Below are positions 9,806 to 18,748 of a stretch of 64,000 bases of DNA, piece by piece; within the stretch, counting starts at the first letter, position 1; each line of letters begins with the position of its first letter. Under the pieces are notes generated by a model, which made no database searches, was not told where the DNA came from, and was given only the letters and a program-made list of their open reading frames with translations. The stretch covers positions 26,406 to 90,405 of the forward strand of contig DATBKU010000072.1 in assembly GCA_036555725.1 (NCBI GenBank). The letters run 5' to 3'. The DNA comes from CALAED01 sp036555725 (GTDB lineage: Bacteria > Actinomycetota > Actinomycetes > Streptosporangiales > Streptosporangiaceae). The translations under genes were made by a program, and so were the position numbers.

Positions 9806-9841
9806 CCCGCGCCTCGGTGCAGGGGGCATGGGTTATTCCTC

Positions 9842-10374
9842 CTAGGTCCGCGCCTCGTCGTGGGCTTCACACACATCGAGGAAGGCGCGTCCCGGCGCGG
9901 AGACCCGGTCGCGGTGCCAGACGAGGACCATGTGCCGCTGCTGGGTGAGGTCGCGCACCGGCAGGGTGACCAGGGCGCCGAGCGCCCGCGCCGCCGCCGA
10001 GCCGGGCAGCAGGCCGACGCCTAGCCCGTGCGCAACGAGATCGGCCAGGACGGTCAGGTCATCGGTCTCGGCCTGGATGTGCGGGACGAAGCCGGCCTCC
10101 GCACAGGCTCTCTCGAGCACCGTGCGCAGGCCGGTGCCGTGGGTCAGGGTGACGACGGGTTCGGCGCGCAGGCTCTCCAAGGTCGTCTCGGTGGCGGCGG
10201 CGAGCGGGTGGCCGGGCGCGACGGCGAGCACGAGCGGCTCGGTCGCGACGGTGTGCGCGGCCAGCGTGGCGCGCAGCCGCTGACCCGCGGGCCCGGCGGG
10301 TAGCCGTCCGGCGGAGACGCCGATGATGGCCACGTCGAGGGCGCCCTCCAGGCGCTTGCCGGTACCGGCCGCTA
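9842..10374 (-). pseudogene. LysR-type regulator remnant (effector domain only)
   Basis: The only usable start is GTG at 10333 (163 residues), yet LysR effector-domain similarity continues upstream in frame without a start (LEGALDVAIIG). Motifs such as LAVAPGHPLA, DDLTVLADLVAHGLGVGLLP and the C-terminal VLVWHRD are typical of the substrate-binding half. The N-terminal helix-turn-helix, about 90 residues, and the linker are missing. Their place is taken by the 3' end of the MFS gene. A 5' deletion of a former regulator is the simplest reading. A separately translated effector domain is possible but less likely. Confidence 0.7.
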
Positions 10375-10394
10375 AATCGGATGGAGGTCCCAGG

Positions 10395-11597
10395 TCACGC
10401 CGGTTCGGCGGCCGGGCGATGGGCGCGGATGTGCTGCGCGATCGGCCGCCACACGGCCAGCTGGACGAGGGCCAGCGTCAGGGCGAAGGGCAGCAGCGTC
10501 CACGTGCCCGCGCCCTGTGCGATCGCGCCGGCCGCCCACGGCAACGCCGAGCCGCCGATGACCGATCCGGCGTTCATGACACCGATGGCGGTGGGCACCA
10601 GCCGCGCGTCGGTGAGCTGTGGCACCACGGCCATGGTGGTCGGGAAGACCGGCCCGAGGAAGAAGCCGAGGACGGCGAAGCCGGCGCCGGCCGCCGCGGT
10701 GCCAGGCAGCACCCAAGTCACCACCGCGGCGGCCGTGACGCCGGCCAGGCTGGTGAACATCAGCCCCACCGCGGTCGCGCCCAGCCTGGCGGCGATCGGG
10801 CTGATCAGGAAGCGGCCCAGGGTCAGGCCGAGCCAGTACCCGCTGACGGTGTAGCCGGCGAGCAGCTCGCTCTGCCCGCGCCCCTGGGTCAGGTAGCTGA
10901 ACGCCCAGTTGCCGACACCGAGTTCGAGGCCGACGTAAACGGCCAGCAGCGCCGCGCCGAGCAGCACGGCGCGCTGTCGCAAGGCAGCCCCCAGCATTCC
11001 CCCGGACGCCTGGCCGCCCGGCACTTCGTGCAGCTCACGCGCCGACCTATCGGACCGTGGGTAGAAGATCAAGAAGCCCGCGACCACCGGCACGTATGCC
11101 ACCCCGAGCACCAGCCAGACCACGGTCCAGGACGTACGGCCAACGATCCAGGTCGCCAGCGGCGGGCCGAGCAGCGCGCCCACGCCGAAGAACGCGTGCA
11201 GGCGGTTCAGCAGCGTGGTCGAGCCGGGCAGTGTCGTGAGGTAGGCGTTGAGGACCGACTCGAGCACGCCCGTGGCGTACCCGACGAGCACCTGCAAGAT
11301 CACGTAAGCCGTGAACGGCGGGTGCGTGGCCGCATACAGGCCGGCCAGCGCGAATCCGCCACCACCCACGACGAGGGCGAGCCGGGTGCCGAACCGGTGG
11401 ATCAGCGCGCCGGCAGTGAGGCCGGCCAGCACGAACCCCGCCGATCCGGTGAAGAAGGTGATGCCGATCGTGGCCCGGTCCACGGCGTAGTCGCGGAGCT
11501 GTGCCACCAGCAGCACGCCGTTGACGCCCGCGCTCACCCCGATCAGCACGAACGTGGCGTAAGCCAGGATCACCGGCGTGCCCGCAGAGCGCCGCAT
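10395..11597 (-). CDS. MFS transporter
   Basis: 400 residues with about 12 hydrophobic segments, a major facilitator. ATG at 11597 is preferred over an in-frame start at 11693 because GGAGGTCAACGT lies just in front and the protein then starts directly with a membrane segment (TPVILAYATFVLIGVSAGVNG). Conserved glycine-rich helices include LHAFFGVGALLGPP and GFFLGPVFPTTMAVVP, resembling sugar/drug permeases of the FucP-like group. Substrate is unknown. A CCGAAA-CA-TTTCGG palindrome sits 17 bp upstream of the start. Confidence 0.85.
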   Translation of the reverse strand: MRRSAGTPVILAYATFVLIGVSAGVNGVLLVAQLRDYAVDRATIGITFFTGSAGFVLAGLTAGALIHRFGTRLALVVGGGGFALAGLYAATHPPFTAYVILQVLVGYATGVLESVLNAYLTTLPGSTTLLNRLHAFFGVGALLGPPLATWIVGRTSWTVVWLVLGVAYVPVVAGFLIFYPRSDRSARELHEVPGGQASGGMLGAALRQRAVLLGAALLAVYVGLELGVGNWAFSYLTQGRGQSELLAGYTVSGYWLGLTLGRFLISPIAARLGATAVGLMFTSLAGVTAAAVVTWVLPGTAAAGAGFAVLGFFLGPVFPTTMAVVPQLTDARLVPTAIGVMNAGSVIGGSALPWAAGAIAQGAGTWTLLPFALTLALVQLAVWRPIAQHIRAHRPAAEPA

Positions 11598-11613
11598 ACG
11601 TTGACCTCCGACC

Positions 11614-11627
11614 CCGAAACATTTCGG
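11614..11627. promoter_or_regulatory. Operator-like palindrome CCGAAACATTTCGG
   Basis: A perfect 6+2+6 inverted repeat immediately upstream of the ribosome-binding site of the minus-strand MFS gene. It shares its half-site with 8470 and 11710. Confidence 0.5.
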
Positions 11628-11709
11628 CAGGGCCCTTCGCGAGCGCCGACCGACGCCGACAATACCCAGGAGAGCCGACACGTAGCCAGGCAATTTTGCG
11701 GCGGCACTC

Positions 11710-11726
11710 GCCCGAAAATTTCGGGC
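11710..11726. promoter_or_regulatory. Operator-like palindrome GCCCGAAAATTTCGGGC
   Basis: A perfect 8+1+8 inverted repeat in the divergent region, ending 64 bp before the plus-strand MFS start. It is the strongest member of the CGAAA/TTTCG set. Confidence 0.55.
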
Positions 11727-11790
11727 AGCGATGTGCCCTCTACCCTCAGTGCCGCATCGGAATGTCGTGCGGCCCGGCTATTGACAGCGC

Positions 11791-13104
11791 GTGCCGGGGA
11801 AGTCAAGAAGCGTGAAACAGTTGCTGCGGCGGCGCGATTTTCGCCGACTCCTCATCGGTCAGGCGATCTCGCTACTGGGCGACTGGACCGGGACGCTCGC
11901 GCTGATGTACTTCGTCCTGGAGCTGAGCGGTTCAACGACCGCGGTCGGCGGGATCTTGGTGTTGCGGCTGTTGCCGTCGGCGGTGGGCGGGCCGCTGGCG
12001 GCGCGGGTGGTGAGCCGCTGGGACCGGCGCCGGGTGATGCTCACCTCCGACCTGGTACGCGCCGGGATGGCGGTTGCGCTGCCGCTGTTGCCGTGGCTGG
12101 GCTGGGTGTACTTCTGGGCGTTCGCCATCGAGGTGGTCGGGCTGGTGTTCCTACCGGCCCGGGACGCGGCGATCCCGCTGCTGGTGACCGGCCGCGAACA
12201 GGAAGAAGAGGACGACACCCGGGCGCTGGCACTGGCCAACGGGATCACGATGGGCGCGTCCTACGGCATGATCCCGCTGGGTGCGGGGGCCTTCGGCCTC
12301 ATCCTGCTGTGGTCGCGGTCGGCCGGCTGGGAGGGGCAGTGGCAGTACGTCGTGGTGTTCTGGCTGAACGCGCTGTCCTATCTGGCCTCGTACGCGGCGA
12401 TCCGGACCATCCCCGACCTGGGACCACGCCCGGGTGAGACGGCTCAACCCGATAACGGGCCGGGCGGCGAGGGGCTACTCGCGGCGCTGCGGATCCCCGT
12501 CGTCCGTACGGTGCTCCCCGCCACCGCTGTGGTCGCGCTCGGCCTCGGCGCGCTGTTCTCGCTCGGCGTGGTGTTCGTGCAGCAGGTGCTGAACGCGGGC
12601 CCGTTGGGCTTCGGCGCGCTCGTCGCACTGTTCGGGGTCGGCGCGGCGGCCGGGCTGGCGCTGCAGGGCCGTACGGGCGGGACCAACCTGCTCCGGACGC
12701 TCCGGCTGAGCACCGCGGCGCAGGGCACGGTCATCGCCACCATGGGCGCGATCGCCGTCACCGCCTGGGCGTTCGGCGGCGCCGTGGTGTTCGGCGCGGC
12801 CACCACCATCGCGCTGGTCAGCGGGATCACCTATCTCCAGCAGAACCTGGCCGGCGTGGCCCGCAACCTGGGGCTGACCGCCTTCCACGCCTGTCTCAGG
12901 TTCGCCCTGGCCGTGGCCGCACTGGGGGCGGGCGCCGCGGCCGATCTCATCGGCCAGGTCGACCTGGGCCCGCTCGGCTCGCTGGCACCATCCCAGGCCG
13001 TGCTGACCGCGTCGGGACTCGTCGTGATCGCCGGCAGCCTGCTCATCCGCCCCGCCACCGAGCGCGAGACCGCCGGTCCGCAAGCGTTATCCGCGCGACG
13101 GTGA
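11791..13104 (+). CDS. MFS exporter (EntS/MFS_3-like)
   Basis: 437 residues with 10-12 membrane helices. The N-terminus (LLRRRDFRRLLIGQAISLLGDW) and the loop SRWDRRRVMLTSDLVRAG are typical of the MFS_3/enterobactin-exporter-like group. This group often exports siderophores or peptides. GTG at 11791 is used here; GTG at 11812 is an alternative that removes seven residues. Nearness to the NRPS operon and shared palindromes make export of its product plausible, but this is inference. Confidence 0.82.
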   Translation: MPGKSRSVKQLLRRRDFRRLLIGQAISLLGDWTGTLALMYFVLELSGSTTAVGGILVLRLLPSAVGGPLAARVVSRWDRRRVMLTSDLVRAGMAVALPLLPWLGWVYFWAFAIEVVGLVFLPARDAAIPLLVTGREQEEEDDTRALALANGITMGASYGMIPLGAGAFGLILLWSRSAGWEGQWQYVVVFWLNALSYLASYAAIRTIPDLGPRPGETAQPDNGPGGEGLLAALRIPVVRTVLPATAVVALGLGALFSLGVVFVQQVLNAGPLGFGALVALFGVGAAAGLALQGRTGGTNLLRTLRLSTAAQGTVIATMGAIAVTAWAFGGAVVFGAATTIALVSGITYLQQNLAGVARNLGLTAFHACLRFALAVAALGAGAAADLIGQVDLGPLGSLAPSQAVLTASGLVVIAGSLLIRPATERETAGPQALSARR

Positions 13105-13211
13105 CCGGGCTCAACTTCCCGTCAGTTCGGCGAGCGTGACGGTAGGCCCGGACGGCGCGCGGATGACGGACGTCGATCGCGGACGGGCCGGTCGCACTCT
13201 GGGTGCTCTGA

Positions 13212-13655
13212 TCAGGGGTCGGTGATGTGCAGCCGGGTGTCCAGCCCGGTGATGCTCAGGATCCGGCGGACGTTGCGTTGCGGGTGATGGAGCCGTAGCT
13301 GCCGGTCACGGGCGGCCAGCTGCTTGTGGGCCCACACCATCACGGCCAGCCCGCTGGAGTCGGCGAACGACAGGTCGGTCATGTCCAGCAGCAGGCGATG
13401 CGGGTCGTGCTCCTTGAGGACCGTACGGATGCTGCCGCGCAGTTGCTCGGCGGTGGCCAGATCGAGCTCACCCTTCAGCCGCAGCACGGCCGTCGAGCCG
13501 TCGAGATCGAGGGCGATCGACAAGGGGGACGGCCGCCGGGCCGATCGTGGGGATGACCATGGCGGCGACAGCGCGGCGGTTTTGCTCCTTCCGTTCGTAT
13601 AGGTCTGGCCGGTCGTCCGGCGCGGCGCGGCGCGGCGCTCCTCGGCGTGGGTCAC
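13212..13655 (-). CDS. STAS-domain anti-sigma factor antagonist
   Basis: 147 residues from GTG at 13655, which has GGAGG five bases upstream; a longer start at 13706 has no such site. Residues about 50-145 form a STAS domain: GELDLATAEQLRG, then MTDLSFADSSGLAVM, with the regulatory serine in DSSG. Such proteins release sigma factors by binding HATPase-type anti-sigma kinases. The N-terminal 45 residues are Arg/Pro-rich and look unstructured. The GAF-ANTAR gene lies upstream on the same strand. Confidence 0.85.
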   Translation of the reverse strand: MTHAEERRAAPRRTTGQTYTNGRSKTAALSPPWSSPRSARRPSPLSIALDLDGSTAVLRLKGELDLATAEQLRGSIRTVLKEHDPHRLLLDMTDLSFADSSGLAVMVWAHKQLAARDRQLRLHHPQRNVRRILSITGLDTRLHITDP

Positions 13656-13745
13656 GGGGCCTCCAGTCAACACAAGGGAGAATCTCCGCGGCCGGACGGG
13701 GGTCAAGGGCCGGACCGTGACATATGAAGAATCAAGAACGATGAA

Positions 13746-14489
13746 TCACGAACGTCGGTCGGGTGGCGGGTCGGATCGGACACGTTGTGACGGCAGCGTC
13801 GTGCCGCCCAGTATCTCGGCGGCCAGGTCGGCGACCCGGCGGCGACGGTCGCGGGCCTCCCGGCGCAGCCGGGAGAACGCGGTGACGGCGTCGACGCCGT
13901 GGGTCGCCATCAGGAAACCGATGGCACGTTCGATGACCACTCTATAGTCGAGCGCGTACTGCAACTGCGCAACGGTTTCGCTGTGGTGGTCCGAGGACAG
14001 CGCAGCCGTCATGATCTCCCCGACCAGGCCGGCGTACGCCTCCAACGCGGAGGTGTCGGAGTCGTCCCAGTCCGACGGCTCGGACCGATAGACGTTGAGC
14101 GTGCCCACCGGGCTGCCGCCGAGCAGGATCGGAACGCCCGCCACGGCTCTCATCCGTTCGTCCAGCAGATCGGCGAGCTTGGGCCAGCGGGCGTCACCCT
14201 GCACGTCCTTGGTGACGACCGTGCCGGCGAACACGAAGGCGTCGACGCATGGACCCTGGTCGGCGGTCGCCTGGGCCTCCTCCAATGCCCGGCCGACCTC
14301 GTCGGAGGCGGCCACGTACGCCAGCCGCGACTCCTGGTCGACCAACATGATCCCGGCGCCGTCGTAGCCGAACAGCTGATCGACCGAGGTGACCACCCGC
14401 TCCAGGGCGCGCGCCAGATCGGCCTCCTGCGGCGCCCCGCGGGCGCTCTCCAGACTCGCCTGTAGCGCCTCTGTGTCTATATGCATCAT
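13746..14489 (-). CDS. GAF-ANTAR transcription antitermination regulator
   Basis: 247 residues from ATG at 14489 (GAAGGA six bases upstream). A GAF-type sensor domain (about 20-165, with DQGPCVDAF and GVPILLGGSPVGTLNVY) is followed by an ANTAR RNA-binding domain (about 175-235, LQYALDYRVVIERAIGFLMA and the AFSRLRREAR helix). ANTAR proteins bind paired hairpins in leader RNA to prevent termination. The target RNA is not evident here. It probably belongs to the stress/STAS signalling set. Confidence 0.9.
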   Translation of the reverse strand: MMHIDTEALQASLESARGAPQEADLARALERVVTSVDQLFGYDGAGIMLVDQESRLAYVAASDEVGRALEEAQATADQGPCVDAFVFAGTVVTKDVQGDARWPKLADLLDERMRAVAGVPILLGGSPVGTLNVYRSEPSDWDDSDTSALEAYAGLVGEIMTAALSSDHHSETVAQLQYALDYRVVIERAIGFLMATHGVDAVTAFSRLRREARDRRRRVADLAAEILGGTTLPSQRVRSDPPPDRRS

Positions 14490-14677
14490 GGAAAATCCTT
14501 CGCGGTCGCAGATCCTAGGAAGCCGATCCGCGGACGCACGGCGGAATGCTTGACCTGGTCGCATTCGCCTACCCGGGATCGGACGAAGCATTCATCTCGC
14601 GTCGCGCCGGCTTGGGCGATTGACCAACCCTCCTCCGGATCGTGGGTAGCGCCAACGAATCTTGCTAGATTGCGGTC

Positions 14678-15145
14678 ATGGAGAACGCCGAAGGGGTCGC
14701 GCCCGCCCGGCTACGTGTCCTGCCGAGCCGATTGCTCGGCCTGGCCGCCCTGCCGGCCAACCGGCTCGCCGATCGGGGCCTGGCGGCCGCCGGGTCGCGC
14801 CGCTACCACTACGCCCTGCTCGCGGCGCTGGCCGAGTACGGACCGGCCAGCCAGGCGGACCTCGGCCGCCGGACCGGCATCGACCGCAGCGACATCGTGG
14901 CGATCACCAACGAGCTGGCCGAACGGGGATTCATCGTCCGCAGCCCGGACCCGGACGACCGCCGCCGGAACATCATCACCCTCACCCCGGCCGGCACCCG
15001 GCATCTCGCCAGGCTCGATGGACTGGTGGCCGAAGCCCAAGACGAACTGCTCGCACCCCTGTCGGCCGGCGAACGCACCGAGCTCGTCCGCCTGCTCACC
15101 CTCCTCGTCGACCACCACGCCGCGGCCGGCACCGTCCACGCCTAG
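14678..15145 (+). CDS. MarR-family transcriptional regulator
   Basis: 155 residues. The winged helix-turn-helix (about 50-115) contains GPASQADLGRRTGIDRSD and the wing DPDDRRRNIITLTPAG, both characteristic of MarR repressors. The flanking helices form the dimer. It faces the gap before the GAF-ANTAR gene, with which it may share regulation. Ligand and targets are unknown. Confidence 0.9.
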   Translation: MENAEGVAPARLRVLPSRLLGLAALPANRLADRGLAAAGSRRYHYALLAALAEYGPASQADLGRRTGIDRSDIVAITNELAERGFIVRSPDPDDRRRNIITLTPAGTRHLARLDGLVAEAQDELLAPLSAGERTELVRLLTLLVDHHAAAGTVHA

Positions 15146-15189
15146 CATCGACGCCCGGAAGACGCGCGTCTCGTCCGGCTGGAAGCCGG

Positions 15190-17076
15190 TCAGCGGGGGT
15201 GGGCGAAACCGTCGCCGACCATCGCGGCCAATTGCAGGTAACCGTCGCGCGTGGCCGAGGCCAGCTGGTCGAGCTCGACCTCGGCCCCCTCCTCGAGGTG
15301 CGCGTCGTACGGGATGCGCACGACGGCACGGCAGCGGGCCTCGAAGTGTTCCTGCAGCCGGTCGAGGTCGACAGAGCTCTTGCTGCGCGGCCGGACCATC
15401 GACAGCACGACAACGCCGCCCTGCACAAGGTCGCCGTAGCCGTGCGCCTGCAGCCAGTCGAGCGTCGCGCTCGCCGACCGGGCCCCGTCGACGGACGGGG
15501 AGCTGACCAGCACCAGCTGGTCGGCCAGGCTGAGCACCCCCGCCATCGCCGAGTGCAGCAGGCCGGTGCCGCAGTCGGTCAGGCAGATCGAGTAGTAGTG
15601 CTCGAGCACCTGCGTGACCGTCCGGTAGTCGTCTTCGCTGAACGCCTCGGAGACGGCCGGGTCCTGGTCGGAGGCCAGCACTTCGAGCCGCGACGGCGAC
15701 TGCGAGGTGTAGGCGCGTACGTCGGCGTACCGCTGAATCTGCTCGCGCTCGTTGACGAGGTCGCGCACGGTCGCGCGGGTCTCGAGCCGTACCTTGTCGG
15801 ACAGCGTGCCGCGGTCGGGGTTGGCGTCGACGGCGATCACGCGGTCGCCGCGCAGCGAGGCGAGCGTCGCGCCCAGGCCCACGGTCGTGGTCGTCTTGCC
15901 CACGCCACCCTTGAGGCTCATCACCGCGACCCGGTGGTGGCCGCCCGCCACCGGCGTGGACGCCCGGGCGATCAGTTCGCGGCGGCGCAGCTCGACCTGG
16001 GACTCACCGGGGTCGACCATCCCGCCGGTCGCCTTGTAGACGAGCCGGCGCCAGCCACCCGCGGGCGCCTGCGGCCGGTCGCGCAGCAGGTTCTCCGAGC
16101 TCAGGCTGTCCCAGCTGTGCGGGCTCCCCGGCTGCGGCGGCGGCGCGAGCTGCGGGGGCGGCGCCATGTTGGCCGGCGGCATCGGGAGGGCGGGCGCGGG
16201 CGGCGCCTGCGCGTAGTTCTCCGGCGGCGCGTACGGCTGCCCCTGCGGGTACGGGACCGGCCCGCCGTACGCCTGCGGCGGTCCGGCATACGGTGGCGGC
16301 GCCGCGTACGGCTGCGGTTCCGCGTACGGCTGCGGTTCCGCGTACGGCTGTTGCTCGGCGTACGGCTGTTGCTCGGCGGGCGGTGGCTGGTCGCCGTACG
16401 CCGGTTCCGGGTACGGCGGTGGCTCGGCGAAGCGGGGCTGCCGCGGACCCAAGGGCGGCGGGGCGTTGTATGTGCCCGCACCGTCGGGCTGCGGCGCGGC
16501 ACCCGCGGGCCACCGGACCTCTTGGGTGGGCTGCTCCGGCCCGGGCTCCGGAGGGGGCGGGTCGGCCTGTCCGTACGGCCCGGCGGGGGAGGTCGCGAAG
16601 CCGGTGAAGCCCTGCGACGAGAACGGCGGCGGGCCGTCGAACTCGGCGGGCGGTGGCTGGACCGCGACCGGCTCGGGCTCCGCCAGAGCCGGCCCCGGGT
16701 CGGGCTCGGCCGCCACCGGCTCGGCCACCGCGGGCTCGGGTTCCGCCGTGGGCGCGGGCTCGACCGGGGACAGCTCTTGCGTCGCCGACTCGGCCTCGGC
16801 CTCGGCGGCGGGCTCCGGCTCGGACGCCTCGGACGCCGGCTCAGGCTCGGGCTCCGGGTCGGGATCCGGCTCGGACGCGGACTCCGCGGCCTGGGGCGGC
16901 CGGTGCAGCCAAGGGTTGGGCGGCACGGCCGGCTCGCCGTTCTCGGGCCGCGGCGCCTCGGGGGGCTCGGCGGGCGACGCGGCCTCCGACGGCTCGTCTC
17001 GCTCATTGCTCAACGCGTCGAGCGACGCGAGTTGCTCCTCGAGCGAGCGACCCTTCTGCTGGTCGTTCTTTGCCAC
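15190..17076 (-). CDS. EspI-like ParA/MinD ATPase with long Pro/Glu-rich N-terminus
   Basis: 628 residues. Residues 1 to about 340 are low-complexity: a Glu/Pro/Ala tract, then PYAEQQ/PYAEPQ repeats. A ParA/MinD-type P-loop ATPase follows, with the deviant Walker A motif KGGVGKTTT near 388 and VIAVDANPDRGTLSDKV. This layout matches EspI-type proteins of type VII (ESX) secretion systems, but no ESX core gene is in the window. It starts at GTG 17076 behind AAGGGGGAAA. Alternatives are an orphan chromosome- or polarity-positioning ATPase. It is divergent from the oxidoreductase-bpa pair. Confidence 0.8.
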   Translation of the reverse strand: MAKNDQQKGRSLEEQLASLDALSNERDEPSEAASPAEPPEAPRPENGEPAVPPNPWLHRPPQAAESASEPDPDPEPEPEPASEASEPEPAAEAEAESATQELSPVEPAPTAEPEPAVAEPVAAEPDPGPALAEPEPVAVQPPPAEFDGPPPFSSQGFTGFATSPAGPYGQADPPPPEPGPEQPTQEVRWPAGAAPQPDGAGTYNAPPPLGPRQPRFAEPPPYPEPAYGDQPPPAEQQPYAEQQPYAEPQPYAEPQPYAAPPPYAGPPQAYGGPVPYPQGQPYAPPENYAQAPPAPALPMPPANMAPPPQLAPPPQPGSPHSWDSLSSENLLRDRPQAPAGGWRRLVYKATGGMVDPGESQVELRRRELIARASTPVAGGHHRVAVMSLKGGVGKTTTTVGLGATLASLRGDRVIAVDANPDRGTLSDKVRLETRATVRDLVNEREQIQRYADVRAYTSQSPSRLEVLASDQDPAVSEAFSEDDYRTVTQVLEHYYSICLTDCGTGLLHSAMAGVLSLADQLVLVSSPSVDGARSASATLDWLQAHGYGDLVQGGVVVLSMVRPRSKSSVDLDRLQEHFEARCRAVVRIPYDAHLEEGAEVELDQLASATRDGYLQLAAMVGDGFAHPR

Positions 17077-17210
17077 CGTTTTCCCCCTTGCGGGCCTGGC
17101 ACTACGCGATCATCCGGAATCGCGGTAAAGAAAGACTAAGACACATCCCATGCCAACCAATACCGACCGCAGTCGCGTGTGGTCATCTTCGTCCCAGTAG
17201 CGTGATCGGC

Positions 17211-18167
17211 ATGTTCGCGATAGTGATCCGCGAGCCAGGCGGACCGGAGGTCCTCGAGCAGGCCGAGGTCGACGACCCGGCCGCCGGACCCGGCGAGGTG
17301 GTCCTCGACGTGGTCGCCGGCGGCGTCAACCGAGCCGACGTGATGCAGCGCCTCGGCTTCTATCCACCGCCGCCGGGCGCGCCGCCGTATCCGGGGCTGG
17401 AGGCCGCGGGGCGGATCACCGAGATCGGCGCGGGCGTGACCGGCTGGCAGGCGGGCGACGAGGCATGTGCGCTGCTGGCGGGCGGCGGCTACGCCGAACG
17501 GGTGGCCGTTCCGGCGGGACAGCTGCTGCCGATCCCGAGCGGCGTCAGCGTGGCCGAGGCGGCCGGGCTGCCTGAGGTCGCTTGCACGGTGTGGTCCAAC
17601 GTGTTCATGCGGGGCCGGCTGGCGGCGGGCGAGACGTTTCTCGTCCACGGTGGGGGTAGCGGAATCGGCACGATGGCGATCCAGCTCGCCCATGCGATGG
17701 GGGCCCGGGTGCTGTGTACGGTGGGCAGTGCGGAGAAGGCCGCCCGCTGTCGTGAGCTGGGCGCGGAGCGGGCGTTCAACTACCGTGACGAGGACTTCGC
17801 CGAGGCGGCGCCCATCGACGTCATCCTCGACAGCATCGGGGCGAAGTACCTGCCCCGCAACGTGCAGGCCCTCGCGACCGGCGGCCGCCTCATGGTGATC
17901 GGGCTACAGGGCGGCGCGCGCGGCGAGCTCGACCTGGGCCGGCTGCTCAGCAAGCGGGCGGAGGTGCACGCAACCTCCCTGCGGGCCCGCCCGTTGGACG
18001 AGAAGGCCGCGATCGTCGCCGCGGTCCGTGAGAACGTGTGGCCGCTGATCGAGTCGGGCAAGGTACGACCGATCATCGACAGAGAGCTCCCCATGGCCGA
18101 CGCCGCGCAGGCCCATCAGGTCATGGAGGAAAGCCGGCATTTCGGCAAGATCCTACTGAGGGTGTGA
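17211..18167 (+). CDS. NAD(P)H-quinone oxidoreductase (PIG3-like)
   Basis: 318 residues from ATG at 17211; the longer open frame upstream is antisense to the ATPase gene and is ignored. GroES-like domain with VAGGVNRADVMQRLG and YPPPPGAPPYPGLEAAG, then the Rossmann loop HGGGSGIGTMAIQLA. This signature matches the PIG3/Rv3777-type quinone oxidoreductases. It ends 10 bp before bpa and is probably cotranscribed with it. Confidence 0.9.
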   Translation: MFAIVIREPGGPEVLEQAEVDDPAAGPGEVVLDVVAGGVNRADVMQRLGFYPPPPGAPPYPGLEAAGRITEIGAGVTGWQAGDEACALLAGGGYAERVAVPAGQLLPIPSGVSVAEAAGLPEVACTVWSNVFMRGRLAAGETFLVHGGGSGIGTMAIQLAHAMGARVLCTVGSAEKAARCRELGAERAFNYRDEDFAEAAPIDVILDSIGAKYLPRNVQALATGGRLMVIGLQGGARGELDLGRLLSKRAEVHATSLRARPLDEKAAIVAAVRENVWPLIESGKVRPIIDRELPMADAAQAHQVMEESRHFGKILLRV

Positions 18168-18177
18168 CACTGGAGAT

Positions 18178-18723
18178 ATGAACGAGCCGCGCAATAACGA
18201 TCAGGAGCAGAACCCGCAAGTCGTCATCGTCGGCCCTGATGGGATGGCCACCGAAGGTGGGGAGGACATCGGCGAAGAGCGCCCCATTACCGAGATGGTC
18301 GAGCAGCCGGCGAAGGTCATGCGGATCGGCAGCATGATCAGGCAGCTGCTCGACGAGGTGAAGGCGGCGCCGCTCGACGAGGCCAGCCGCGCCCGGCTGC
18401 GGGACATCCACGCGGCGTCGATCAAGGAGCTGGAGGACGGCCTCGCACCTGAGCTGATCGACGAGCTGGAACGGCTGTCGCTGCCGTTCGTCGAGGCCGA
18501 CGTGCCCAGCGAGGCCGAGCTGCGCATCGCCCAGGCGCAACTGGTCGGCTGGCTCGAGGGGTTGTTCCACGGCATCCAGACGACCCTGTTCGCCCAGCAG
18601 ATGGCGGCCCGGGCCCAGCTGGAGCAGATGCGCCGGGCGCTGCCGGCGGGCATGATCCCGCCGGGCGCGGAACAGCAGCCGCAACAGCAATCCGGTCCCA
18701 GTACGTCCGGCCCCTACCTGTAA
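18178..18723 (+). CDS. bpa: Bacterial proteasome activator (Bpa/PafE, DUF2587)
   Basis: 181 residues. Recognised by the family core: ITEMVEQPAKVMRIGSMIRQ, LEDGLAPELIDELERLSLPF and VGWLEGLFHGIQ. The family forms an ATP-independent 12-mer ring that opens the 20S proteasome gate and feeds unfolded proteins. The docking tail in Mycobacterium ends GQYL; here the last residues are GPYL, keeping Tyr-Leu but replacing Gln with Pro. A Gln-rich linker precedes the tail. The gene implies that the organism has a proteasome, not encoded in this window. Confidence 0.93.
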   Translation: MNEPRNNDQEQNPQVVIVGPDGMATEGGEDIGEERPITEMVEQPAKVMRIGSMIRQLLDEVKAAPLDEASRARLRDIHAASIKELEDGLAPELIDELERLSLPFVEADVPSEAELRIAQAQLVGWLEGLFHGIQTTLFAQQMAARAQLEQMRRALPAGMIPPGAEQQPQQQSGPSTSGPYL

Positions 18724-18748
18724 CACTCCCGCCCGAACGGGGTCATTG

